Below, piece after piece: positions 1 to 5,916 of a stretch of 6,650 nucleotides of DNA (its first letter is position 1; each line of letters starts with the position of its first letter). The notes below the pieces were generated by a model, which was not told where the DNA came from, made no database searches, and worked only from the letters and a program-made list of their open reading frames with translations. The DNA is from an uncultured Actinomyces sp. (GTDB lineage: Bacteria; Actinomycetota; Actinomycetes; Actinomycetales; Actinomycetaceae): positions 1 through 6,650 of the forward strand of contig CALHZX010000032.1 of NCBI GenBank assembly GCA_938040725.1, read 5' to 3'. The position numbers were made by a program, and so were the translations under genes.

Positions 1-307
1 CGATGCGGGCCCGCTGGTGGTGCAGGACCTCGATGCGCGCGTCGATCTGCGCCCGTGTGGCGAGCAGGTCCGCCTCGATGGCGCTGCGCCCCTGGGAGGG
101 CTCGTCGGGCAGCATCTGGGAAATCTTCGCCAGCGGGATCCCTGACTCGGCCAGCCAACGGATGCGCAGCAGGCGTGCCAGGTGCTCGACTCCGTAGTCG
201 CGGCGCCCCGCGACGACCGGGGGCACGGGCAGAAGCCCCACGCGGTGGTAGTAGCGCACCGTCCGCGTCGTTGTGCCCGCGAGGTCGGCCAGCTCTTTGA
301 CTCTCAT
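1..307 (-). CDS. MerR-family transcriptional regulator, N-terminal part (runs off left edge)
   Basis: The 102 visible residues begin MRVKELADLAGTTTRTVRYY, the classic MerR DNA-binding start: a helix-turn-helix (about residues 1-20), then the wing, with YYHRVGLLPVP and R-x-DYG following. MerR proteins bind as dimers to a dyad between over-spaced -35 and -10 boxes and twist the DNA to activate transcription. After the winged helix come LARLLRIRWLAESGIPLAKI (typical second helical pair) and the start of the dimerisation helix, rich in R, H and E, which is cut by the window edge. The effector domain is therefore unseen and the ligand cannot be guessed. The ATG at 307 is chosen because the MerR motif starts immediately there and no in-frame extension is needed. 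The gene is divergent from the FAD oxidoreductase at 452, and a MerR-like promoter sits directly upstream, suggesting autoregulation. Confidence 0.93.
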   Translation of the reverse strand, partial: MRVKELADLAGTTTRTVRYYHRVGLLPVPPVVAGRRDYGVEHLARLLRIRWLAESGIPLAKISQMLPDEPSQGRSAIEADLLATRAQIDARIEVLHHQRARI

Positions 308-314
308 GGAACCC

Positions 315-349
315 ATCGAACACTGTGACCCTACGTCACTGTCAAGGGT
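315..349 (-). promoter_or_regulatory. MerR-type promoter and operator of the regulator gene
   Basis: Read on the minus strand there is a perfect -35 box TTGACA (345-340), a 19-bp spacer (339-321) and a weak -10 box TTCGAT (320-315). Only 7 bases separate the -10 from the ATG at 307, so the transcript would be leaderless. A spacer of 19 bp instead of 17 is the hallmark of MerR-controlled promoters. The spacer holds a perfect inverted repeat GTGAC-N5-GTCAC (325-339), and a second dyad ACCCT-N12-AGGGT covers 328-349. Boxes and dyads are seen directly; the assignment to this regulator is inferred from position and family habit. Confidence 0.6.
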
Positions 350-439
350 GCGCGAGAAACGGGATCGTGAACGCTGTCGTCGCAGCATGTGTTTCCCAAG
401 ATCCGAGCGGCTCGGCGCCGCAGTGCTGCTGGGCGACGC

Positions 440-445
440 TATCAT
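440..445 (+). promoter_or_regulatory. Possible -10 box for a leaderless oxidoreductase transcript
   Basis: TATCAT lies 6 bases before the ATG at 452, the right distance for transcription to begin at the start codon. There is no Shine-Dalgarno sequence before this ATG, which also points to a leaderless message. No convincing -35 box is visible about 17 bases upstream, so the site is tentative. Confidence 0.3.
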
Positions 446-451
446 GGCGTC

Positions 452-1759
452 ATGAGGACGTTGGTGGTCGGCGCGGGGATCTCGGGCCTTGCATGCGCGG
501 ATGCGCTCGCTCGGAGCGGCCAGGATGTGGTGCTCTATGAGGTGAGCGCGCGAGCTGGCGGTCGCATTGAAACAGCTACGGTGGCCGGTTGCCGGGTTGA
601 GGTCGGTGCGAACTTTCTGTCCTCGACATACCGTGTCATCCCCCGCCTAGCCAAGCGCCTCGGGGTGCCGCTGCGCCCCATTCGTTCACGTGCAGGACTC
701 ATCGTTGACTCGGCGGCGCTCACCTACGGTCCCTCCGTGTACTCGATGGTGCGCGCCGGAGTGATCGGCTGGGGCGACGCCGCACAGGCGGGATGGCAGC
801 TTGCCCGTCAGTTCCCGCGCCTCGCGAAAGCCAACCCGGCTGATCCCGCCCACTGGGTAGACATCGACGTGCCCGCAGATGAATGGTGTTCCGCTCGCTT
901 TGGCGAGGCCTTCACCCGCGCGGTCATCGGATCCTCGTTTCGGGGCTACTACTTCCAGGATCTTGCCGACACCTCGGCCTGTGCGGCGCTCGCCATGGTC
1001 TCCTACGGCGCGCGTCCCTTCGTCACGCTGACCGCGGATCCTGGGCTCGAAGCGATCCCTCGGGCGCTGGCCTCGGGACTGTCGATCCATTACGAGGCTC
1101 CCGTTGCTCGCGTCGAACGCGATGAGGCCGGCGCTGCGTTGGTCCTCGACAACGGGACCGTGGTGGAGGGGGACCGGATCGTCTTGGCTGTTCCAGCACC
1201 CGCAGCCGCTTCGCTCTTCGCGGATCCGTCCCCGCTCGAAGCCCAGCTCTTGTCGACCCCCTATAGCTCCGGGCTTCTGATCGTTCTCGCGTGTAGCCGG
1301 CGCCTTGAGGAAAGGGAGCTGGGAGGCGCGTACGGTCTCCTTGCGTCGCCGAGCCAGGCTGGCCCCATCGCCGCGTTGTGTGTGGCGAGCCGCGCGGGGC
1401 ATGCGGCGCCGGGCGCGGATGCCGTTACCGTCATGTTTGATGGAGAGGCTGCGCAGCGCTCGATGGTCATGGGGGAGTCCGACACTGAGCTGATCACGCG
1501 CGCTGTCGCGGCGCTATCTAAGCTCGCGCCGTCTGTCGCTGACGCCGTCGACGGGCATGCAAGCAGCGTTGTGAGGATTCCGGCGGCGATGCCGACCTGC
1601 AGGGTTGGACGAGCCAGTTTGGTTCGACGCTATCGTGCCAAGCGTAGGGGGCCGGTGATTCTGGCGGGCGACTACCTGGCCTTCCCCTGGTCGGACTCGG
1701 CAGCTTTGACAGGCCTGTGGGCGGCGAACTGCGTGCGAGCGTCGGGTGAGCGCGACTGA
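452..1759 (+). CDS. FAD-dependent oxidoreductase, amine oxidase / protoporphyrinogen oxidase superfamily
   Basis: The 435-residue protein starts with an FAD-binding Rossmann fold: beta strand TLVVGAG, dinucleotide motif G-x-G-x-x-G (G7, G9, G12), and E30 at the end of the second strand, which normally holds the ribose of FAD. This is followed by the GGR motif (residues 36-38) and VGANF (51-55), both usual in the flavin-containing amine oxidase family. Near the C-terminus, ILAGDYLAFPWSDSAALTG (from about 403) is the second FAD-contact motif, with GD at 406-407 and the helix that caps the isoalloxazine ring. Length and motif order fit a complete protoporphyrinogen-oxidase-like or desaturase-like flavoprotein. 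The substrate cannot be read from the sequence, and no haem genes are next to it. The longer reading frame back to 389 is rejected because the Rossmann strand begins right after the ATG at 452. No signal peptide or membrane segment, so it is probably cytosolic. Confidence 0.9.
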   Translation: MRTLVVGAGISGLACADALARSGQDVVLYEVSARAGGRIETATVAGCRVEVGANFLSSTYRVIPRLAKRLGVPLRPIRSRAGLIVDSAALTYGPSVYSMVRAGVIGWGDAAQAGWQLARQFPRLAKANPADPAHWVDIDVPADEWCSARFGEAFTRAVIGSSFRGYYFQDLADTSACAALAMVSYGARPFVTLTADPGLEAIPRALASGLSIHYEAPVARVERDEAGAALVLDNGTVVEGDRIVLAVPAPAAASLFADPSPLEAQLLSTPYSSGLLIVLACSRRLEERELGGAYGLLASPSQAGPIAALCVASRAGHAAPGADAVTVMFDGEAAQRSMVMGESDTELITRAVAALSKLAPSVADAVDGHASSVVRIPAAMPTCRVGRASLVRRYRAKRRGPVILAGDYLAFPWSDSAALTGLWAANCVRASGERD

Positions 1760-1818
1760 GAGACGTGCGGTCGCCGCGGTGCTGAGCCTGCATGGGTCTT
1801 TGCGTTTGAGCAGGAACT

Positions 1819-1852
1819 GACGGCTGACCGCAGTCGGTGCCGCCGTCGACTG
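1819..1852. repeat. Imperfect nested inverted repeats after the oxidoreductase
   Basis: GACGGC (1819-1824) pairs with GCCGTC (1842-1847), with an inner ACCG/CGGT pairing. An alternative pairing joins CAGTCG (1831-1836) to CGACTG (1847-1852). The two folds compete. No T-run follows, so a terminator role for the gene ending at 1759 is possible but unproven. Confidence 0.25.
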
Positions 1853-2098
1853 CAACGGGTGCAGGTGCCGTGGTGGAATGAGGACGGCTATTTTCGGGGC
1901 GTCTGGAGGATCATAGTGCCGCACATCTCGTGTGTGAAGAATCCGGCTTCAACGTGCGTGACGATATTACCGACGATAAGAGTCGGATAATTTGCGATGT
2001 TTGTCGATTGAATTTCCCTTTTGGGTCTGAATGAAGATATGTCAGACAATTTATGTGATTAGAGTGTAAGTGTGTCGAGGTGGAATCGGCGTGTAATT

Positions 2099-2129
2099 AG
2101 TTAGACCTTATTGTATCACATGACTAACT
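2099..2129. repeat. Inverted repeat AGTTAG-N19-CTAACT
   Basis: Perfect 6-bp arms (2099-2104 and 2124-2129) flank an AT-rich 19-base loop in the AT-rich intergenic stretch. It could be a regulator site upstream of the former MFS/fix locus or chance in AT-rich DNA. Confidence 0.2.
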
Positions 2130-2394
2130 CTTCGTGGGGTAATGAATATCTCAGTACAAGCTGACAAATGGACCAAGATCGTCCGCAATAAACGCGCTCT
2201 TAGCACCGTCCGCGTTACTGCTGGCATAGGTCACTTTTGGACGCGTAAGGTCCGGAATTGTGGGAAAAAATCTGGGACCAAGGTCGGGATTGACCTGGTT
2301 CGCTCTCGACACCATTGACAGCACAAAGTTCCGCGAGTACTACTGGTAGCCACGCTTCATGATGATTAACGGTGATCAGAATAGTGGCTCGACG

Positions 2395-2422
2395 TTGACA
2401 AATACCTGGTTTTTCATTCAAT
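2395..2422 (+). promoter_or_regulatory. Candidate promoter of the broken MFS/fix locus
   Basis: A perfect -35 box TTGACA (2395-2400) is followed after 16 bases by TTCAAT (2417-2422), which matches the -10 consensus at 4 of 6 positions. It lies about 80 bases upstream of the MFS start at 2504 in AT-rich DNA. A second perfect TTGACA at 2315-2320 with TACTAC 17 bases on is a weaker alternative. Confidence 0.35.
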
Positions 2423-2503
2423 GATGAAGATACGAGACATAGTCGCGGGGCGATGTCAACAAACTGATTTCCCAGCCTCTCAATTTCATGAAAGGTGGTC
2501 GCA

Positions 2504-2670
2504 GTGCTGAGCATGCTCACCCAGGAGCGCCACGCGAACGAAATGTCGCGTGGACACCGCTTCTTCCTGCTCGTTCTGGTCTCCATCGGCAGCTCCATCA
2601 TCTACACCCCCGTCTACCTGCAGTACGTCTTCGAGGACCCGTTGGGTAAGGCGCTGATCGCCTCGGGCGG
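2504..2670 (+). pseudogene. Truncated 5' end of an MFS transporter, fused out of frame to fixC remnant
   Basis: The frame from GTG 2504 gives MLSMLTQERHANEMSRGHR, then the hydrophobic stretch FFLLVLVSIGSSIIYTPVYL, then QYVFEDPLGKAL. A basic N-terminus followed by a first membrane helix ending in a Y-x-P-x-Y-like element is typical of the start of major facilitator superfamily transporters. A full MFS protein has about 400 residues and 12 helices; only the first ~50 residues and one helix remain. The AAAGGTGG at 2491-2497 is a good ribosome binding site for GTG 2504, better than for GTG 2495. The frame continues past the break into unrelated residues until TGA 2717-2719, giving a 71-residue chimera. 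The change to FixC sequence in another frame falls at about 2656-2671. The fragment may still be translated, but it cannot transport. Confidence 0.7.
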
Positions 2671-3138
2671 TGCCACCTCACGATTGAGGACGGTCCCGCC
2701 ATGGTCGCCCACGATCTGACCCGCCCGGGTCTCATGATCATCGGCGACGCCGCGGGCTTCACCCTCAACACGGGCCTGACCATCCGCGGCATGGACCTCG
2801 CGGCTGGCTCCGCGCTGGCGGCTGTCGAAGCCATCGAGAAGGCCTTCCAGACCATGGACTTCGGACAGCAGTCGATGGACCAGTACCGCGCCCTGATCGA
2901 CAGCAGCTTTGTCGGCAAGGACATGGCGACCTACGCGAAGACCCCGGCCTTCCTGGAGCGCCCGCGCATGTACAAGGACTACGGCAAGCTCGCCGCCGAG
3001 GTGTTCTACGGCATCTTCAACCATGACCTGACGCCGAGGCACCACATCCGCAAGGTCGGTCTCGACGCACTCAAGGCGTCGGGCCTGAAGCTGACGCAGA
3101 TCATGGGCGATGTCCTCGCGGGCATCCGCGCCCTGTGA
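2671..3138 (+). pseudogene. fixC: 3' remnant of fixC, electron-transfer flavoprotein:quinone oxidoreductase-like protein
   Basis: In a frame different from the MFS fragment the sequence reads CHLTIEDGPAM, then LMIIGDAAGFTLNTGLTIRG and MDLAAGSALAAVEAI, the hallmark C-terminal FAD-contact region of FixC (GDAAGF, NTG, RGMDLA). It then runs through the normal C-terminal part to GDVLAGIRAL and a stop at 3138. About 155 residues remain of a usual ~430, so the N-terminal Rossmann FAD-binding domain is missing and the protein cannot be a working flavoenzyme. FixC takes electrons from the FixAB flavoprotein and passes them, with FixX, into the quinone pool or other acceptors. Neither fixA nor fixB is present upstream. 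ATG 2701 could restart translation but has only a weak, distant GAGG. The 3' end is clean and 26 bases from fixX, the normal operon layout. Confidence 0.85.
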
Positions 3139-3150
3139 CGAGATTTCTGA

Positions 3151-3157
3151 AAGGAGG
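3151..3157 (+). promoter_or_regulatory. Ribosome binding site of fixX
   Basis: AAGGAGG is a near-perfect Shine-Dalgarno sequence, 7 bases before ATG 3165. It fixes ATG 3165 as the ancestral fixX start and shows that the apparent downstream GTG 3187 start is an artefact of the frameshift. Confidence 0.85.
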
Positions 3158-3164
3158 ACGAGCA

Positions 3165-3465
3165 ATGGCTACATTCGTCATCGAGAGTGTCCCCGCCCGC
3201 CCGCCTGGCTGGGAACACCTACTACCTGGATGAGGAAGAATCCCACATCGTGGTCAATCAGGAACTCGCTCGCGCCACTGGCGCTGGCGCTCTGCTTGAG
3301 CGCGTCTGCCCGGCGAAGGTGTACTCGGTCGAGGCCGATGGCACCGTTGGCGTTGATTACGCGGCGTGCCTCGAGTGCGGCACCTGCCTGGCCGTGGCAC
3401 CGGAGGGCGTGCTCAAGTGGCACTACCCGCGCGGTAGCTTCGGCATCATGTTCCGCGAGGGCTGA
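3165..3465 (+). pseudogene. fixX: fixX, ferredoxin-like protein, broken by a +4 frameshift
   Basis: From ATG 3165 the protein starts MATFVIESVPAR and then runs into PPGWEHLLPG and TGA 3231-3233, 22 residues in all. In the next frame, from 3205, the protein continues as LAGNTYYLDEEESHIVVNQE to the stop at 3465. Joining VPAR to LAGNTYYLD gives the expected FixX sequence, so exactly four bases (CCGC, 3201-3204) are extra. They lie in a CCCG tandem repeat. The rest is intact: VCPAKVY, and the cluster motif C-x-x-C-x-x-C as CLECGTC followed by P, the 4Fe-4S ligands of FixX, which relays electrons with FixC. Usual length is about 95-100 residues, and the repaired gene would encode 98. A GTG at 3187 could give a 92-residue protein lacking the true N-terminus but has no ribosome binding site of its own. 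A sequencing error is possible, but the broken fixC upstream favours real decay. Confidence 0.85.
3192..3205 (+). repeat. CCCG tandem repeat (3.5 copies) at the fixX frameshift
   Basis: CCCG occurs three times in a row (3192-3203) followed by CC. One copy fewer restores the fixX frame. Four-base tandem repeats expand and contract by slipped-strand mispairing, so this is the probable cause of the frameshift. Confidence 0.7.
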
Positions 3466-3505
3466 TAACCCCAAAAGGTGCGGCCACGGGTCGTGTCTGC
3501 GGTGA

Positions 3506-3534
3506 GGCGGTGGGAGCGTGTAGCTCCCGCCGCC
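3506..3534. terminator. Strong hairpin between converging fixX and the minus-strand array
   Basis: GGCGGTGGGAGC and GCTCCCGCCGCC form a 12-bp stem with one G-U wobble around the 5-base loop GTGTA. It sits 40 bases after the fixX stop and 63 bases after the stop of the last minus-strand gene, so it could serve both. No T-run follows on either strand, which is common in high-GC actinobacteria. A smaller CCCC/GGGG pairing (3533-3549) overlaps its right arm. Confidence 0.6.
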
Positions 3535-3597
3535 CCGCTGTATGTGGGGACGAGGCCGGGGTATGGCCTGTGCCGCCACTTCTTCCCACGGCATGTG

Positions 3598-4152
3598 TTA
3601 CTGCCGTGTGTCCGTGGGCTTAGCGAAGGGGACGCGTGGCATGCCGAACAGTGCCTGGCAGGCTTCCTTGGTGCTTTCGATGTGGGCGATCTCGAGGAGT
3701 CGTTCAGGCGAGTGGTTGAGGAACCATGTGAGTGTAGTAGCTTCGGGCGATTTCTTGCCCGCGTAGATGCCGGTAGGCTCGTCGTTGTGGCACAGCTCGA
3801 CGGAATATTCGGTCGTGCCGGGACGGTGAGACCAATGCGGCGCGACAAGCAGATTTCGGAATCGGATTCCGAATCGTTCAAGGTCCAGGTGCCAGCGCAA
3901 CAGATCAACGTTGTCCATGACGAGCCACTGCTTAATCGGTGTTAGAGAGTTCGCCCAGATTTCGGTGCTAGGGCCACTGAGTCGTTCGCTGAACCCGGTT
4001 ATGTACTCCTCGCCCTCACGCCACACGTGAAGCATGATGGGAGGGTCATAGCTCGGGAAGCGGACGTGGTCCTCGGTTTCTATATACAGCTCTCGGTTCA
4101 GCGAAGTCACGAGAGACTGGATGAATGTGTCTCGGGCAATTGATGTCGTCAT
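3598..4152 (-). CDS. Array protein 1 (184 aa), putative immunity-like paralogue
   Basis: I do not recognise a named family with certainty. The protein is soluble, with no signal peptide or membrane helix. Visible layout: an N-terminal helix (about 5-20), a beta hairpin LHVWREGEEYITGFSER (41-57) ending in the ER shared with its neighbours, a helix IKQWLVMDNVDLLRWHL (73-89), a strand region TTEYSVELCHNDEP (113-126), and a C-terminal helix SPERLLEIAH (148-157) like those of the other array members. It has a charged tail of about 25 residues that the others lack. Start ATG 4152 has GAGG 11 bases upstream within the leader motif shared with three other array genes. It is the last gene of the array, 93 bases after gene 2, and is followed by the hairpin at 3506-3534. 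Antitoxin or immunity function is inferred from the array context only. Confidence 0.75.
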   Translation of the reverse strand: MTTSIARDTFIQSLVTSLNRELYIETEDHVRFPSYDPPIMLHVWREGEEYITGFSERLSGPSTEIWANSLTPIKQWLVMDNVDLLRWHLDLERFGIRFRNLLVAPHWSHRPGTTEYSVELCHNDEPTGIYAGKKSPEATTLTWFLNHSPERLLEIAHIESTKEACQALFGMPRVPFAKPTDTRQ

Positions 4153-4163
4153 AGCGGGGAGTA

Positions 4164-4174
4164 CCTCGTCGTGT
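4164..4174 (-). promoter_or_regulatory. Shared leader/RBS motif before array gene 1
   Basis: ACACGACGAGG, with GAGG as the ribosome binding part, ends 11 bases before ATG 4152. Closely similar motifs precede array genes 2, 3 and 5. Confidence 0.5.
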
Positions 4175-4245
4175 CTCGGCTAGTCGGAAGTGAGTTCGAA
4201 GTTGCGTGTCGCGAAGCTGATGGCCTCGTCAGTGTAGTCGTTGGC

Positions 4246-4710
4246 CTAAGCCTTGTATTTCTTCAGGAGGTCTTGGAGGTCGTATTGCATCGCGTGAGTG
4301 AGGGGCACACCGTAAAATTCCGAGGAGCAGTAGAAGTGCAGGCGTGCATCGTCGGTGCGGTGGTAGTGCAAGGTCGGTGGCTGCTGGGTCTTATCGGCTG
4401 CCCATAATGGTGGGAGTTGATCGATCTTTGTGGGGAATCTCGGTACGTCGAAATGCAATGCCATGGCACGCTTCGCTCCCAGCTGCGTTGTCAACAAGTA
4501 AGCCGTGACGGTGTCGCTATCTGTGTACACGGAAGCAGCGGTGTCCGGTTGTCTCTCCGACCATGCAAAGAAGGTGCTCCCGTCCTCGTCCCAGACGGAG
4601 AAATAGAGGGTGCCGTCATTCGTGAAAGACCAACCCTGGTTGAATTCACTTGTTCTGGTCAAAGAGTCGCGCAAAAGGCGTTCGATGAGCTCAGTGTGCC
4701 GTTCCAGCAT
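4246..4710 (-). CDS. Array protein 2 (154 aa), putative immunity-like paralogue
   Basis: Function unknown. The shortest complete member shows the common layout most plainly: an N-terminal amphipathic helix MLERHTELIERLLRDS, a beta hairpin TLYFSVWDEDGSTFFAWSER (34-53), a central helix VTAYLLTTQLGAKRAMAL (68-85), a PPLW turn (100-103), a strand TDDARLHFYCSS (119-130), and a final helix YDLQDLLKKY (143-152). It begins MLE like array protein 4. The N-terminal helix, the ER at the hairpin end and the terminal LL helix align with proteins 1, 4 and 5. No signal peptide or membrane segment, so cytosolic. ATG 4710 has AGGAAGGA ending 8 bases upstream, a good ribosome binding site. Gaps of 65 bases to gene 3 and 93 to gene 1 fit one transcript. 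It could be an immunity protein or another small accessory family. Confidence 0.78.
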   Translation of the reverse strand: MLERHTELIERLLRDSLTRTSEFNQGWSFTNDGTLYFSVWDEDGSTFFAWSERQPDTAASVYTDSDTVTAYLLTTQLGAKRAMALHFDVPRFPTKIDQLPPLWAADKTQQPPTLHYHRTDDARLHFYCSSEFYGVPLTHAMQYDLQDLLKKYKA

Positions 4711-4718
4711 GGTGGTGG

Positions 4719-4735
4719 TCCTTCCTGGTCGTTGT
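4719..4735 (-). promoter_or_regulatory. Shared leader/RBS motif before array gene 2
   Basis: ACAACGACCAGGAAGGA contains a strong ribosome binding site ending 8 bases before ATG 4710 and resembles the ACACGACGAGG motif of genes 1, 3 and 5. Confidence 0.45.
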
Positions 4736-4775
4736 GAGGTACTTTGTCGGTGAGTCTATGTGCTCGGCGGTGTCC

Positions 4776-5261
4776 TCACATCAGTGCGTAGACGTGCGAT
4801 GGTTCGGGCTGTGTGTAGGCGGTGAGGAGGACATTGAGATCTAGTGAGCTCGCTTTAGTGATGGCAGCGTCCATATCTGGATTTGTGGTCGAAAAACTGA
4901 GCGATGGATCGTTGGCGTTCCGGAAGAGGAAGCGGGGGTCTTCCAGTGTTTCTCGGCGCAATGTCCATTCAGTTTCAAGATTGCTGAAGGTGTGCATTCC
5001 GCGGATTGTCTTCAGTCCTTCTGCCTGGCGCCACAGGGGTGCTAAGCGGAAGACGAGAGCGAAACAAAAGACAGTGACATTTGGTGTGCTCACGGTGGTT
5101 TGTTTATCGTCGTAAGTACTCGTGATGCTCTGTGAGTGCAGATCAATATGAATGGACGTAGTTGTGTCGGTCTCGCAGGTGATGTGGTAGGTGTCTGAAG
5201 TAATATCAGCACGGAGTGCTGCAGAATTCGTTAGTGTTGTAATGATCGTCGCGGGGTTCAT
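4776..5261 (-). CDS. Array protein 3 (161 aa), putative immunity-like paralogue
   Basis: Function unknown. The N-terminal third is unusually rich in Thr and Ser (TCETDTTTS, DDKQTTVSTPNVTV), forming probable beta strands, and this is the most divergent hairpin region of the array. Residues 63-80 (TVFCFALVFRLAPLWRQA) form the central hydrophobic helix; it ends in PLWRQ and is too short and mixed to call a membrane anchor. Block NANDPSLSFSTTNP (115-128) matches EDNDPSMHFSTSEP of array protein 4 at nearly every position, the clearest direct proof of paralogy. The C-terminal SLDLNVLLTAY (139-149) matches the terminal helix of the other members. Start ATG 5261 is preceded by ACACGACGAAAG, a weak ribosome binding site 8 bases away. 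The gene lies 78 bases after gene 4 and 65 before gene 2. Confidence 0.78.
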   Translation of the reverse strand: MNPATIITTLTNSAALRADITSDTYHITCETDTTTSIHIDLHSQSITSTYDDKQTTVSTPNVTVFCFALVFRLAPLWRQAEGLKTIRGMHTFSNLETEWTLRRETLEDPRFLFRNANDPSLSFSTTNPDMDAAITKASSLDLNVLLTAYTQPEPSHVYALM

Positions 5262-5269
5262 GCTTTGTT

Positions 5270-5281
5270 CTTTCGTCGTGT
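5270..5281 (-). promoter_or_regulatory. Shared leader/RBS motif before array gene 3
   Basis: ACACGACGAAAG ends 8 bases before ATG 5261. It is identical to the gene 1 motif over ACACGACGA but carries AAG instead of GG, so ribosome binding should be weaker. Confidence 0.45.
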
Positions 5282-5339
5282 GGTCGTTGGAGTCGGTTCC
5301 CTGATGGTTGAGCTAATACTCGTCTGTGATAGGTGGCCA

Positions 5340-5861
5340 CTAGAACGAGAGAGCGTGGATATGTCTATGATCGGTGCCCAGCTCGCCGCCAGATGGATCG
5401 AGGAAAATATCGATCATTGGATCGAGAGGAAAAGACATGAAATACGTCAAAATAATGTGGGATTCTGGTTCAGAGGTAGAAAAGTGCATTGACGGATCAT
5501 TATCTTCTGTAACGTCGAAATACCTCAATGATTTTTCTGGCCGCTCAACAGCCCACCCCGGCTGAAGGGCTTCCCATCCGGGCGGTGTGGCCAGTTGTTT
5601 GTCACTCTGGGCGCTTCGGTACAATCCTCCAATGATTCGTGTGAATTGATAGAGGGCAATAGTTTCATTGCGCGTCTGAAAACTGAAGCTATCGGGAGCG
5701 TGTCGCTCATATGAACCTACTTCGTAGAATCCATCAGCGAATCGGAAGCGGTAGTACCGCGCGTAAGGCGCGTCAAGTACGTAATCACAATTTCCGATGT
5801 TTTGTACGCCCAAGTCTGCGTGCGAGATCCTCTGCGTCAGGGATTGCAACTGTTCTAGCAT
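5340..5861 (-). CDS. Array protein 4 (173 aa), putative immunity-like paralogue
   Basis: Function unknown. From ATG 5861 the protein begins MLEQLQSLTQRISHAD (N-terminal helix, MLE start as in protein 2), then a beta hairpin YYRFRFADGFYEVGSYER (36-53), central helix TIALYQFTRIIGGLYRSA (67-84), EDNDPSMHFSTSEP (119-132), and a C-terminal hydrophobic helix with FPLDPMIDIFLDP (144-156). ATG 5861 is chosen because GGAG lies 6 bases upstream (5871-5868) and the array-wide N-terminal helix begins there. An upstream in-frame ATG at 5966 would overlap gene 5 by 50 bases and add 35 residues not seen in the paralogues, and ATG 5873 lacks a ribosome binding site. It follows gene 5 after 55 bases. The region is visibly less GC-rich than the left end of the window, consistent with horizontal acquisition. 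Confidence 0.78.
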   Translation of the reverse strand: MLEQLQSLTQRISHADLGVQNIGNCDYVLDAPYARYYRFRFADGFYEVGSYERHAPDSFSFQTRNETIALYQFTRIIGGLYRSAQSDKQLATPPGWEALQPGWAVERPEKSLRYFDVTEDNDPSMHFSTSEPESHIILTYFMSFPLDPMIDIFLDPSGGELGTDHRHIHALSF

Positions 5862-5916
5862 TGGGAGCTCCATTCTTCGGGCATAAACCTTTGGCAACGG
5901 TGAGACAGCATGTGGG

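Larger units (their letters stand above)
1760..2503. other. Long stretch without a convincing gene; AT-richer second half
   Basis: About 740 bases separate the oxidoreductase from the broken MFS gene. The first part (1760-1925) keeps the high GC of the neighbours and may be decayed coding DNA: the reading frame of the oxidoreductase stays open for about 73 codons past its stop, but nothing there resembles a known protein. From about 1930 to 2500 the base composition is clearly more AT-rich, with stops in all frames at short spacing on the plus strand. It holds small inverted repeats (one at 2099-2129) and two perfect TTGACA boxes (2315-2320 and 2395-2400). I see no RNA gene or insertion-sequence ends. 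It may be the old promoter region of the MFS/fix locus plus deletion debris. Confidence 0.5.

Noticed and set aside
686..1402. 238-residue minus-strand frame inside the oxidoreductase
   Set aside because: Antisense shadow of a clear flavoprotein in GC-rich DNA; Arg/Gly-rich with no family features.
1760..1980. Open frame continuing about 73 codons after the oxidoreductase stop
   Set aside because: The oxidoreductase already ends with a normal family C-terminus at 1759. The extension has no start, no motif, and is rich in Arg and Cys as expected for GC-rich noncoding DNA.
2142..2315. 57-codon basic frame from ATG 2142 on the plus strand
   Set aside because: The GGGG before the ATG is too close to act as a ribosome binding site, and the sequence shows no recognisable motif.
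2215..2601. 128-residue minus-strand open frame across the AT-rich block and MFS start
   Set aside because: It lies antisense to the MFS start, whose membrane-helix sequence is clearly the real frame, has no ribosome binding site that I can see, and its product looks compositionally random.
2614..3165. 183-residue minus-strand frame across the fixC remnant
   Set aside because: Shadow of the FixC frame, which carries recognisable GDAAGF and RGMDLA motifs.
4417..4737. 106-residue plus-strand frame in array gene 2 and similar plus frames in the array
   Set aside because: They oppose the consistent minus-strand paralogue series with its ribosome binding sites and shared blocks.
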